DNA from: Procambarus clarkii
Lineage: Eukaryota > Arthropoda > Malacostraca > Decapoda > Cambaridae
Direction: 5' to 3'
Assembly: GCF_040958095.1 (NCBI RefSeq)
Contig: NC_091220.1
Location: forward strand, 24,580,678-24,644,677
Length of the DNA stretch: 64,000 nt
A program made the translations under genes and the position numbers. Shown one piece after another: positions 24,143-35,724 of the stretch. A model generated the notes under the pieces. It was not told where the DNA came from, did not search any database, and saw nothing but the letters and a program-made list of their open reading frames with translations. How positions within the stretch are numbered: position 1 is the first letter of the stretch; each line of letters opens with the position of its first letter.

Positions 24143-24281
24143 AAAAAGCACAATAACGTGATAGATCAACGAGAACACGAGTAGAAGCCATGAGGAATAG
24201 ATCCTACACACTGGGTTCTCCCAAGTATATGCCCTAACCAACTCGGCCACGACATGCTAAAAGCTATGCAACCTGGGAATC
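24143..24281 (-). mobile_element. tRNA-headed SINE, family B (right arm, minus)
   Basis: Mirror of 10495-10632. Confidence 0.55.
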
Positions 24282-24337
24282 GGTTGAATCATCTTAAGGG
24301 TCTTGTGACTTACGGGACTTAAGGTTCTTAAGACTTA

Positions 24338-24573
24338 AGGGAGCCGGTCGGACAGCACGCTGGACTTGTGGTCCTGAGTTCGATCCCGGGCGCCGGCGAG
24401 AAACAGAGCAGAGTTTCTTTCACCCTATGCCCCTGTTACCTAGCAGTAAAATAGGTACCTGGGTGTTAGTCAGCTGTCACGGGCTGCTTCCTGGGGGTAG
24501 AGGCCTGGTCGAGGACCGGGCCGCGGGGACACTAAAGCCCCGAAATCATCCCAAGATAACCTCTCGTAGGAGA
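24338..24573 (+). mobile_element. tRNA-derived SINE, family A (right arm)
   Basis: Mirror of 10203-10440; head gagccggtcggacagcacgc, box B gagttcgatcccggg. It has one extra C in ccgggccgcgg relative to the left copy. Confidence 0.8.
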
Positions 24574-24575
24574 TT

Positions 24576-24662
24576 CAATTGAATCTCGGGTTGCATAGTT
24601 TTTAGCATGTCGTGGCAGAGTTGGTTAGGGCGTATACTTGGGAGTACCCAGTGGCTTCTACT
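24576..24662 (+). mobile_element. tRNA-headed SINE fragment, family B (right arm, plus)
   Basis: Mirror of 10113-10200. Confidence 0.55.
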
Positions 24663-24792
24663 AATTTTTCCCGGTTATGTTAGTGGTGTAATAACTGTTA
24701 AGTGGTCTAAATAGTAGGCTTGAGAAACTTCAGTTTCCCCTAGTGTTCAATCCGTCTATACAACCTTAATATGTTGCCACAGATGCATCACT

Positions 24793-24960
24793 GCAGACGA
24801 TGGGGTCACAATAACGTCGTTTAAGATATGACCAAACCACACACCATATGAGACCGTTTAGGTCCGTCCTGGACCATTCTCACAATCGACTGGATCATTG
24901 TCCAGGACGGACCGAAACGTCGTCGTCCCATCATCTTCTGGTGTGTGGTCTGGTCATCAT
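24793..24960. mobile_element. Fold-back element copy 2 (right arm)
   Basis: Mirror of 9818-9983. It carries the same diagnostic deletion (catatgagaccgtttaggtc). Confidence 0.8.
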
Positions 24961-27902
24961 GGATCACTACATTGTGAATTCACTGTATTAAATATAGACT
25001 GCTTTACGCTGTTAAATACCTATTCATTACCGGCAGAATTGTAAAGATTTGTTCAAGTATTCATTATTAAAGATTGATTCTGAAAGCCACAGCCTCGTTC
25101 ATATTAAAAATATATAATTTTATTTTATATAGTTAAATCGTGAATAGAAATGTCATTTCATGCCAGTTTAATGACCGAAGCGCTGTGCTAATATTAATAC
25201 AGTGCTTTTATGTAATATTCATTTCTTACGGATTCTATACCATTTCATATATCAAACGTATGACTAAAAATAATTGTAACACAAATCAATTCGGAATTTT
25301 GGTCTACTTTATCAGTCGGCAATATGAAAGAAAATTTGATAAATGTTGTGGGATATTTGGGGCCTGACTCAATTTATTTAATTATTAAATTAATGAAATC
25401 AATTACGAAGGACCACCCACTTTTAAGAAAAGAGGGAAACTAATAAAAAGTGATCATTAGAAACACAAGGAAGAACCAATGTCTATGGATAAATATTATG
25501 AAGCATAATCCCTTAAATAATTAATGGGCTGTATAGTTAATTAAATTAAATCAAAGCCTCAAACACCTACATTGGGGGGGGGGGCTATTGCTAGAACGTC
25601 ATATACGTCTAGGAACTAGTGTGGTTCGTGCACCAGTTCATTGTGTAATAACTAATCTTATGACCAAATTATTAAAGAATCAAAAGACGATTATCACCAG
25701 AAATTATAAAGATTATTAGCATTGGAAAATAATCATCAAAATAAACACATATTGTCTCCAGTGTACACGACGAGCATCCTATTAAGTAGAATCGTGACTA
25801 AATAACAAGATTTGGAGTAATTAAATGGGTACAAAAAAGTCTTAGCTTTAAGACGATTTCTAAGACATCATTCACGCCTCGTCCTTGTGATCTCCGGAAT
25901 TCCTCGTAGAAGCACTTTGAGGTGAATAACACGAAGTTAGGTAACAGCTCGTTGACTCCTCACATACGAGCTGTAATTTAAGGGATATTACGTAGCATTG
26001 AACTAGGCTACTTGAATCACAATATCCATGAAATATAAATTAAATTTAGTGCGGTACTAACGTTGGATTTGTTGTAGTCGTACGATATAACGACAAGCTG
26101 CCCACGGCATATACAATCTCTAATGATGCATCAAAGAAGAACTATATACTTATCAGAGGGTGCAAATTATGCTGTAGCTTGCCGGTATCGCGTCCCAGGC
26201 TCAAACTTCCACAATGTCGTACACGTGATTGATAGCTTGGCCTGAATATCGACGCGTTATTAGTTGACCGAGCACTGCAGATCACGTAGAACAATAATAA
26301 TCCGTTCTGGGTTGAGTACCAGGGTAATTCTTGCTGACAATCTCAACGTCACGTGTCTCAGACTCTGACGCCACGACCTTTGTTGCTCAATTCCGCAACA
26401 CGAGACTACCACGGCACACACAATGGCGTCTCGATACACAATGGCTTCTCCCTCCTCAACCTCGTCCCGTATTAACCACAGAAATTATTTATCACGAATA
26501 TTATTATTTCGCGCAATCGTGGTTGAAATACTTTAATAAAGACTGGGTTGTAATTCTAGGGATTTAAATGTTATTACTTTCTCGTCTTATGGTGGTAAAC
26601 AAGAAATGGAGAAGATTTTAGTTTTCTCCATGGCATTCACGCGTGACGGTAAAATTATTACTCGATAACAATTGTAACTAAAAACTCTCGATTTAGAATT
26701 ATTTGGGAGTTATGTTATCCATAAATAATAATCACACGGAATATTGATGATTTTAGAGAATCACATTCAATTCTCTAACATACTGGTTACAAATGTGTTT
26801 AAATAAGATATAATCTGACGCAATACTGGTGCTTGGTTTCGTAAGAATTCCAGTATCCATATGCAGATATAATAGTTCATGTGAACATTACTGTTAGTGA
26901 ATTTTAGTAACTACATTAGTTAGTATATTTTAACGAGGCTGGTTAGAGAGGGACACAACCCTCCCTTAAATATCATAAAATCGCTAATGTTTAATAACAT
27001 TGTCAGAACACAACTGTAGCAAATTTCACCTGCCAACAAGGGGCAAGGGGCCAGCAATATAGAGGGTACAGCAAACAGTAATCAAGACCCCACAAACGGT
27101 GAACAATAATCTAGAAACATCACAGAAAGACTTTACGCAGAAAATGATGTCCAAGGAACTGTGGGAGACCTCGAACATAAAGCTAACCAAACACACACAG
27201 ACTCACACACTGATTCACACACAGACTCACACACAGACTTGGACACAGACTTGGACACAGACATAGACACATACACAGATTCAGACACAGACAGAGACAC
27301 AGACTGAGACACAGAAACCCAAGACACAGAGGAGACCACACACACACAAAATCGTCGTCCCTTCGTCAAGTGAGACCCAAGAGATTAACCAAAGATATCG
27401 ATAAATATAACTCCAGAACAATCATCCCATTACCACAATCGGAGAGGGTTACAAGCACACAATCTCACAACGGTTCAGACACATCCCCCCCCCCGAACCA
27501 GCCATCAGCACAGCAACAGGAGGGGAACAGACTGTGTAATGAACACGTCAAGAGCCACCCAACTCCACAAGGGGGGACAACAGTCTTAAGAGTTTCAATC
27601 CATTCACTAAAAATAACAATGCACAATGGCTTGACTCCGCACAGAGGAATGGAAATCAGCGACTTATATAGACACAGACTCTAGCATACTACTCACTAAC
27701 ATCAACGGGAAAAAGGACAAAATTATGAAGCTATTCAACTACAAAGCTTACCAGGGCAATAGAGTTGGCCAGGCCAGCGACAGACCAGCAACTGTAGTCA
27801 AGGGGAAATTGACCACACAAATTCCTTGATAATTTAAGGGAAAACTTCCTGGCCAGTGAACTCCAAACGGCTTAAGACACAAAGTGTATTGGAACGTGTT
27901 AT
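24961..27902. other. Unassigned AT-rich sequence with an AC/AGAC tract (right arm)
   Basis: Mirror of 6874-9817. Low-complexity acacagactcacacac sequence at 27175-27370; C-run near 27485. A 104-codon frame at 27370-27684 (plus) differs between arms by compensating indels, so it is unlikely to be under coding constraint. Confidence 0.5.
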
Positions 27903-28123
27903 AGACAGACGAGGAGTCACAATAACGTGGCAGAAATATGTTGACCAGACCACACACTAGAAGGTGAAGGACCACGACGTTTCAGTCCGTCCTGGACCAT
28001 TCTGAAGTCCATTGTGATCGACTTGAGTAATCAACATGAGCACAATCAACTTGAGAATGGTCCAGGACGGACCAAAACGTCGTCGTCCCTTCACTGTCTA
28101 GTGTGTGGTTTGGTCAACATGTT
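27903..28123. mobile_element. Fold-back element copy 1 (right arm)
   Basis: Mirror of 6653-6873. Confidence 0.8.
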
Positions 28124-30639
28124 ATACCAACCACCAAGACGGCCCCTTGCTTCCCTATGGCCAGAATCATCTAACTCATCACAAGGAAGAGGTCTGTCTA
28201 TTTCCTGGGAGATCTAAGAAACACAGGAGACACGGGAGAAACCTTACACAATATAATAAGGAACAGAAATCCTTTCCATTTGGATCCAGGCATCGCAGCT
28301 TACGCATCCCAGCAAGGTGAAGGTACGCCAGACAAGGCTATAGCGGCTAACGAGACAGCACTCTCAAACAACTCACCATTTCCTAAACACCCTCAAAGAA
28401 AGAGGTCCCCAGGGAACACAAACGAGCACCTACCAACAGCAATGACTATCAACGAACCTAATTCAGAAACCCTTTCATCCTCTCCCTCATCCCAGCCCCT
28501 GAATGGTACCTGAATGGTGGTATCCGACCTGGATTGAGAGATTCCTGACTGGATGACTCGGTACAAACACGGCACCAGCTACACACATACTCTTTCCCTT
28601 CATCTTCCATCATATAAATGGAATATTCCACCAAGCTACTAACATCTCTCTACCATTAGTCTTCTACCACTAACCCTTCTCCCTTTCCTTCCCGTCCGCT
28701 CTCTTCCACGCCCCAACTCTCCTGCAAGCGTCTTCCTCGCACATAACTACGTCCATTCCAGCATGTTTGTAGGGTTTATGTTTTGTTGATAGCCTTGGTT
28801 GTCTGAGGCATTTATGAGGACTTAATTAAGCACGAGGAATCCTCTCTCCCTGCCAGGCCTCCTCCTCTCACACCCTGATTCCCCTCCCTCCCTCTCTCCC
28901 ACCCAGGCTCCGTCTCTTCTAGCCTGTCCCATACTCTCCCAGCTTGACCCACTCTATCTTAGTCCTAGCCCCTCTCCCCCATCCTGGTCCCTCTGTCCCA
29001 GCCTGCCTCCTCCCTCCTAGCCCATGTCTACCAGCCTGGCCCCACCCCCTTTCTCTCTCTCCCACTCTGGTCGTCCACTGGCATATATGATCAGCGGCCT
29101 GCCAGTCGTGGGCCGCCCAGACCCGTCCCAGGAAAAGGTGGGCCGCTCAGATTCAGCCAGTGGGAGATGGGCCGCCAGAACTCGACCAGCTCCATGCTGA
29201 ATTAATCTCGCGTGTTCTGTGGCGTGATGATCTAGGTACATTAGCACGCTTCCTGGCGCCGCAAACCTCACTCCAGACGAGAATATCAACAAACATTACC
29301 CTTGTTGATGAACTATGCCACATGCATCAATCAATCCTGCATGTTCATAACCCAAATAACATTCATTTTGTTATTACATGGATTACAATGTTCGTTCATT
29401 GGTATATTCGTGTTGCACGAGGTATTTTAAGTTATTTCATGCCAGAGTTATTTAAAGACTTTTGATGGAAGGTATTAAGACTAGATACTAATGAGTCTTA
29501 TAGATTCTCAGGTACCTAGTGTTATGATCCCAGGTAGCCAAAAAACGAGTCTCCCCTTTGAGAATTGTTCTATCAGTACTAACCTGAGTAGAAGGTCAAG
29601 GAAATATAGAGGTGAAGATTCACACGTAAAATAACTGGTTAGAGTTGATAAAAAATTTAATATGGTCCGTGAATCAGGATATAGATAAATGACTGGTTAT
29701 AAGATGTGGAGAGTTTGCTGGAGGCGTGAGGCTCGCTTGAAAGGAGCTTAAGCTCACTTGAGTTGAAGACATCGTGAGGGGAGGGTGTGCTCTGTTTGAG
29801 CCCCTGTTAGAGAGGAACCCCTGTTTGATATCCCTTCAAGAGGAAGGAAGTGGACAGACGTCACGACTGAGGAATAAGTTAGGAGGCGTGTCAGTGTTGA
29901 GGGGACAGTTAAAGCAGTTCTGTGGGTAGCCTGAGGCGCCCTGAGTGTCGCCGTCCGTCAGAGAGCGCCCTGCAGGAGACCTTTTTGTGGTAAGCACAAT
30001 TTTAACCGGTTTACAGTGATTGCCTATAGTTGATCATGTGCCCAGCGATCGTAGCAAATGTTTATTGATACATTAGGCTTGTTTTGATAAGGCAGAAGGC
30101 CTAGAATAAGAGAGTAAAGATGGAGGAACAGCCTGGAGGGCGGAGCGACATCCATCTGCTCCGAGCGCTGGCAGGTGACTGAGGGGCCAGCCGCCATCTG
30201 CCTGAGGGCTGCCAGGCCAGGCGGAGGATGGACCAGCCCAAACGGGGGAGTCCACACTCACAGCATGTAGAGAGCAGAGAGATGTTGGGTGTAAACATAT
30301 TGTGTGGTTTATTTCGTTTATGTGTTTATAGGGAAACATTTTTATTGACGTGTCGATGGGTTGCAGGTTTGTCTGGGGAAGGACTTGCTGAGAACTTGGA
30401 AGCCAGCAGAGAGGGAGTAGTTGATGAGACTTCAAGGTTGTGGAAGGTACTGAGCTCTGTGGGAGAGCAGCCATACAGTGAGGAGCGGGACCTCAAGCTG
30501 TGAGAAGATGAGTAGTGGAATTAAGTTTCACATGCTTCTGTGATGCCAGTGGTGAAGCACCATTGTTGCTCAAGGAAGACTTCACGGTGTAGCAGCCTGG
30601 AAGAGCTGCGGAGGATCCTGGTAGATAAACCCGGAAAAA
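28124..30639. other. Unassigned low-copy sequence (right arm)
   Basis: Mirror of 4136-6652. Frames such as 28280-28513, 29160-29465 and 30228-30503 (plus) have no recognisable domain. Frame differences between arms (for example 28105-28320 versus its mirror) argue against coding function. Confidence 0.5.
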
Positions 30640-30880
30640 CCTGAAAATATTATGAGTGTATCGGAGTGTATTTCGAGTGCTGTTGCGTGTATTGAATACT
30701 TTTCGAGTGTTTTCGAATGTATTCCAGTGTATGTTAGAGTATGTTGGAGTGTTTTCAAGTGATTTTGAGTGTATCTTCAGTATTTTTTCAATGTATATTA
30801 GGTGAATGCTTTTGCTGCAGTATTTTATTAACTACAACAACAACAGCAGCAGCAGCTGTTATTGCTGTTGTTGTTGCCAC
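30640..30880. repeat. Periodic 'tttcgagtgt' tract and CAA/CTG hairpin (right arm)
   Basis: Mirror of 3890-4135. Confidence 0.7.
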
Positions 30881-30984
30881 ATGTACGCATCTTCCCTCCT
30901 CCCTCTCTCATAAGGTCAGCAAGTATTCCCTTGGACCACATGGCAGGTTAAAATGCGGCTCTCGGCTATGTGGCGAGAGTGGTG

Positions 30985-31296
30985 GTGGGGGGCTGGGGGT
31001 TTGTGGGGGGGGGGGGGGGCTGGAGGAGAGGAGAAGAAGTTATGCCGTGGAGGAGGGGGAGGAGGGAAGGGTGAGGGGGGGGGGATATGTGGGATATATG
31101 TGCATGTGGGGTATGTTTGCGAGGACGCATATATTTATATGCAACATACACACCTGATAGATACACACACACACGATATACAAGCGGTAATCATACACAA
31201 TAAATTTGCAATAAATATACGTTAGTAACAGATAACAATATGCAGACGCTCGCGCGCGCGCACACACACATACGCACAAACGCGCACACACACACA
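30985..31296. repeat. Poly-G/GGA-rich and CA/GC low-complexity region (right arm)
   Basis: Mirror of 3478-3790; run lengths differ (G-run near 31010). Confidence 0.85.
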
Positions 31297-32120
31297 TGCC
31301 AAAATTATGAGAAGAATCAAGACAGATGATGATAGAGCCTAGAGGACGACCTGGACAAACTGGAGGAATGGTCTAGGAAATGGCTGCTAAACTTCAACTC
31401 AGGAAAGTGTAAAGTAATGAAATTAGGCGAAGGGAGCAGAAGGTTGAACACAAGGTACCATCCGGGAGATGAAATCCTGCAAGAGTCAAATAGAGAGAAA
31501 GATCTGGGGGTTGATATCACACCGAACCTGTCCCCAGAGGCCCACATCATAAGCATATCATCAGCGGCATATGCTAGACTGGCCAACATAAGAACTGTCT
31601 TTAAAAACTTGTGTAAGGTATCGTTCAGGACCTTGTATACCACCTATGTCAGACCAATCCTGGAATATGCAGCTCCTACCTGGAGTCCATACCACGGCAA
31701 GCACAATATGAAGCAGGAGAAAATTCAAAGGCATGTCATTAGACTAGTCGCAGAACTAAGAGGCACGAGTTACCAGGAAAGACTGCGTGATTTGCAGCTC
31801 ACGTCGCTGGAAGACAGAAGAGCTTGGGGAGACATGATCACCAGATACATAATTCCCAGGGGAATTGAATTGAAATGAGGGTATTTGCACAAGGGAACAA
31901 AGATGGAAGTTGAGACCAAAATGAGCTACGGAGACATTAGAAATAACTTTTTCAATGCAGTTTGTAGTAAATGGAATGCATTAGGCAGTGATGTGGTGGA
32001 AGCTGACTCCATACACAGTTTCAAATATAGATATGATAGAGCCCAATAGGTTTATGAACCTACACACCATTAGACTGACAGTTGAGAGGCGGGACCAAAG
32101 AGCCAAAGCTCAACCATATA
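31297..32120 (+). pseudogene. CR1/L2-like LINE: 3' end of reverse transcriptase plus 3' UTR (right arm)
   Basis: Mirror of 2656-3477. The open part 31417-31878 gives the same 153 residues as the left copy. The upstream segment EEWSRKWLLNFNSGKCKVMK is in frame, with a stop before it. The 3' UTR runs to about 32120, followed by AC-rich simple sequence. Confidence 0.85.
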
Positions 32121-32325
32121 ACACAATCACAAATAACAATCACACTACAAACACACGCATCACAAACACACACAACCATCCGCAACTGGCGACAGTTACA
32201 AATGATAAACACGACATACAAACTATTCAACAAATACATTCATCAAACACAAACACACACAAGAACAACAACAACAACACGCTGGATAAATACTTACAAT
32301 GACATACACTTGTCGCTTTACCCTA

Positions 32326-33127
32326 ATTATGTCCTTCCTCACCTCTGAGAAACATCTGGCCATAAACCTTGACATTCCTGCCATTGTGTCCTTCCTCACC
32401 TCTGAGAAACATCTGGCCATAAACCTTGACATTCCTGCCATTATGACCTTCCTCACCTCTGAGAAACATCTGGCCATAAACCTTGACATTCCTGCCATTG
32501 TGTCCTTCCTCACCTCTGAGAAACATCTGGCCATAAACCTTGACATTCCTGCCATTGTGTCCTTCCTCACCTCTGAGAAACATCTGGCCATAAACCTTGA
32601 CATTCCTGCCATTATGACCTTCCTCACCTCTGAGAAACATCTGGCCATAAACCTTGACATTCCTGCCATTATGACCTTCCTCTCCTCTGAGAAACATCTG
32701 GCCATAAACCTTGACATTCCTGCCATTATGACCTTCCTCTCATCTGAGAAGCATCTGGCCATAAACCTTGACATTCCTGCCATTATGACCTTCCTCTCCT
32801 CTGAGAAACATCTGGCCATAAACCTTGACATTCCTGCCATTATGACCTTCCTCTCCTCTGAGAAACATCTGGCCATAAACCTTGACATTCCTGCCATTAT
32901 GACCTTCCTCTCCTCTGAGAAACATCTGGCCATAAACCTTGACATTCCTGCCATTATGACCTTCCTCTCCTCTGAGAAACATCTGGCCATAAACCTTGAC
33001 ATTCCTGCCATTATGACCTTCCTCTCCTCTGAGAAACATCTGGCCATAAACCTTGACATTCCTGCCATTATGACCTTCCTCACCTCTGAGAAACATCTGG
33101 CCATAAACCTTGACATTCCTGCCATTA
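32326..33127. repeat. 57-nt minisatellite, 14 copies (right arm)
   Basis: Mirror of 1649-2450, same number and order of variants, including the single gcttctcagatgag unit (here ctcatctgagaagc near 32737). Confidence 0.95.
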
Positions 33128-33257
33128 AAAACACTCTTTTATTGTTTATCATTTTATATTATTTTTGTGGTCATGAAAAATTATATTTTAAAATATTTCG
33201 CTTTGAAGCTGGAGACTAATTGTATAGAATTGTTAAAGTGGCATACACGGCTGGGGA

Positions 33258-33602
33258 TTGTTTTTGTGTCATTGTCCTTGTTTTGTCATTGTCCTTGTTT
33301 TGTGTCATTGTCCTTGTTTTGTGTCATTGTCCTTGTTTTGTGTCATTGTCCTTGTTTTTGTGTCATTGTCCTTGTTTTGTGTCATTGTCCTTGTTTTGTG
33401 TCATTGTCCTTGTTTTGTGTCATTGTCCTTGTTTTGTGTCATTGTCCTTGTTTTGTGTCATTGTCCTTGTTTTGTGTCATTGTCCTTGTTTTGTGTCATT
33501 GTCCTTGTTTTGTGTCATTGTCCTTGTTTTGTGTCATTGTCCTTGTTTTGTGTCATTGTCCTTGTTTTGTGTCATTGTCCTTGTTTTTGTGTCATTGTCT
33601 GT
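33258..33602. repeat. 19-nt minisatellite (right arm)
   Basis: Mirror of 1175-1516 with small length differences (the left copy has one gacaccaaaac unit not seen here). Confidence 0.95.
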
Positions 33603-33852
33603 GTGGGAAGACGACAAAAACGTCGATTTTTATTCTTTGTTTGGCTTTCTTTGTGTAGTTTGTTCATGTTAGTGACAAAATACACACAGACACATTGAGC
33701 TTCATGTATATATATACTGTACATTGAACGACATTTGAAAGGCGGGGTCCAAGAGCTAAAAGCTGGATCAACTAAGCAGAAATTATGAACAAAAAAGTTA
33801 ATAAACATTCACAAACACGAATATATGAACACACACATACGCACAATTAGGT

Positions 33853-33857
<5 letters not shown>

Positions 33858-33921
<64 letters not shown>
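33858..33921. repeat. (AC)n microsatellite (right arm)
   Basis: Mirror of 854-919. Confidence 0.95.
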
Positions 33922-33924
<3 letters not shown>

Positions 33925-34086
33925 CACGGAGGTTTTTGCATTGTTTTATGCGCAGGAAATATTTCTGGCGGGTAGTGAACGGTCTCACAAGTTTTAAGAA
34001 ACATTTACCGAGACAAGGAGAGGATGTTCCTCCTCTCTACTTAAGTGTTTTACTGTGTTGCTGCAGTGGTGGTGAGTGCTCCTGCT

Positions 34087-34157
34087 GCTGAGTGAGGGAG
34101 AGAGGGAGGGAGGGAGAGTGAGGGAGGGAGGGAGGGAGAGAGAGAGAGAGAGAGAGG
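34087..34157. repeat. (GA)n/(GGGA)n tract (right arm)
   Basis: Mirror of 618-690. Confidence 0.9.
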
Positions 34158-34351
34158 AACAGTAACATTACAATGAGTAGTTGGACAGTAACATTACATT
34201 GAATGATTGGACAATCATTATACAGTGAATGGTTGGACAATCATTATACAGTGAATGGTTGGACAATTACATTACAATGAGTGGATGGCAAATAACATTA
34301 CAATGATTTGTTGGTCAAGAACATTGCAATGAGTGGTTGGACAATAACATT
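34158..34351. repeat. Degenerate 26-nt tandem repeat (right arm)
   Basis: Mirror of 427-617. Confidence 0.8.
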
Positions 34352-34360
34352 ATAACGAGT

Positions 34361-34445
<85 letters not shown>
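34361..34445. repeat. (TA)n microsatellite (right arm)
   Basis: Mirror of 332-414, adjoining the 3' end of the Penelope-like copy. Confidence 0.95.
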
Positions 34446-34447
<2 letters not shown>

Positions 34448-35711
34448 TATATTTTGGTAGCAGTCTTTCCTGTAGACATATATTATTAAATATGACCGAA
34501 AAAGTAAGATTAATAATTCTAACACGAATTTTCTCAATCTTTCGTACATTTCTTTTCACTGTTGGAGGTAAATCAAAAATCAATTCTCCAAAATTCATTT
34601 TTATTTCTAGTCTGACGCGACACGAACGCGTTACGTAAAACTTATTACATTTTCAAAGACTTTAGTTTACAAATACACAACTGAATAGAACTTACGCATC
34701 TCCGATTTTATATCTACATTTGAGTGAGGTGGAAGGGGTGATGTGGCATTAATCAACACAAGACAGAACAAGAGGTGGCATTAATAGGGTATTAATTTCA
34801 TCAACACAAGACAGAACAAGGGGTGGCATTAATAGGGTATTAATTTCATCAACACAAGACAGAACACGAAACAATGGGTATTGAATAGAAGTGTTTGTAG
34901 AAAGCCTATTGGTCCATATTTCTTGATGCTTCTATATTGGAGCGGAGTCTTGAGGTGGGTAGAATATAGTTGTGCAATAATTGGCTGTTGATTGCAGGTG
35001 TTGACTTCTTGATGTGTAGTGCCTCGCAAACGTCAAGCCGCCTGCTATCGCTGTATCTATCGATGATTCTGTGTTGTTTACTAGGATTTCTCTGGCGATG
35101 GTTTGGTTGTGGGAAGAGATTATATGTTCCTTAATGGAGCCCTGTTGCTTATGCATCGTTAAACGCCTAGAAAGAGATGTTGTTGTCTTGCCTATATACT
35201 GGGTTTTTTGGAGCTTACAGTCCCCAAGAGGGCATTTGAAGGCATAGACGACGTTAGTCTCTTTTAAAGCGTTCTGTTTTGTGTCTGGAGAGTTTCTCAT
35301 GAGTAGGCTGGCCGTTTTTCTGGTTTTATAGTAAATCGTCAGTTGTATCCTCTGATTTTTGTCTGTAGGGATAACGTTTCTATTAACAATATCTTTCAGG
35401 ACCCTTTCCTCCATTTTATGAGCTGTGGAAAAGAAGTTCCTGTAAAATAGTCTAATAGGGGGTATAGGTGTTGTGTTAGTTGTCTCTTCAGAGGTTGCAT
35501 GGCTTTTCACTTTCCTTCTTATGATGTCTTCGACGAAACCATTGGAGAAGCCATTGTTGACTAGGACCTGCCTTACCCTACAGAGTTCTTCGTCGACTTG
35601 CTTCCATTCTGAGCTGTGGCTGAGAGCACGGTCGACATATGCGTTAACAACACTCCTCTTGTACCTGTCTGGGCAGTCGCTGTTGGCATTTAGGCACATT
35701 CCTATGTTCGT
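34443..35711 (-). mobile_element. Penelope-like element, 5'-truncated copy (minus)
   Basis: It runs on minus from the second palindrome's axis through the coding remnant (34932-35711). Then come ~230 nt containing tandem 48-nt units (tgttctgtcttgtgttgatg...) and a ~330-nt tail that ends in (TA)n. Only the last part of the polyprotein is present; the reverse-transcriptase fingers and palm are absent. The distal 335 nt are shared with palindrome 1. Confidence 0.85.
34932..35711 (-). pseudogene. Penelope-like RT C-terminus + GIY-YIG endonuclease fragment (minus)
   Basis: The open frame 34932-35963 has 343 codons. Only residues ~85-343 are Penelope-derived: TNIGMCLNANSDCPDRYKRS and NAYVDRALSHSSEW belong to the region after the reverse transcriptase. 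The GIY-YIG nuclease begins NVVYAFKCPLGDCK (residues 237-250), then QYIGKT (255-260) and SLSRRLTMH (263-271). Residues 1-84 are translated from the antisense strand of the opposite copy, so the full frame is a chimera created by the palindrome. In Penelope-like elements the enzyme makes the target nick for retrotransposition; this remnant lacks the polymerase and cannot be autonomous. Confidence 0.85.
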
Positions 35712-35724
35712 TATACGTTCGTTA

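Larger units (their letters stand above)
1..34777. repeat. 34.8-kb near-perfect palindrome (two ~17.4-kb arms)
   Basis: The reverse complement of the right half reproduces the left half from the window edge to the axis at about 17389. The first seven bases (cacctct) pair with agaggtg at 34771-34777. The sum of paired coordinates stays within 34773-34779 across the arms, so net length change is only a few bases per arm. Both arms carry, in mirror order: a Penelope tail, (TA)n, a 26-nt array, 19-nt and 57-nt arrays, a LINE fragment, three fold-back copies, SINEs and a 2.5-kb GC-rich minisatellite. Differences noticed are mostly single-base indels in short homopolymer runs, plus rare substitutions. 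The central spacer is about 5 nt. The outer left limit is not visible. It could be a genuine, very recent inverted duplication or an assembly or read-chimera artefact; sequence alone cannot decide. Confidence 0.95.

Noticed and set aside
24338-24573. Functional tRNA genes
   Set aside because: The tRNA-like heads (also at 49310, 48108 and 57165) have box A and B resemblance but imperfect acceptor or anticodon stems and are followed by SINE tails, so they are SINEs rather than tRNA genes.
27370-27684. 104-codon frame also present in the left arm (7092-7406)
   Set aside because: Between arms the middle of the protein is changed by compensating 1-nt indels, with no recognisable domain; not convincing as a gene.
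29521-30000. Possible LTR beginning tgttatgatcccagg (mirror ending near 5250)
   Set aside because: Starts with TG and has a mirrored counterpart, but I found no direct second copy, no matching end, no primer site and no coding region; similarity to an LTR is only superficial.
35473-35724. First 84 residues of the Penelope-containing frame as a novel N-terminal domain
   Set aside because: They are the antisense translation of the opposite Penelope copy, created by the palindrome.
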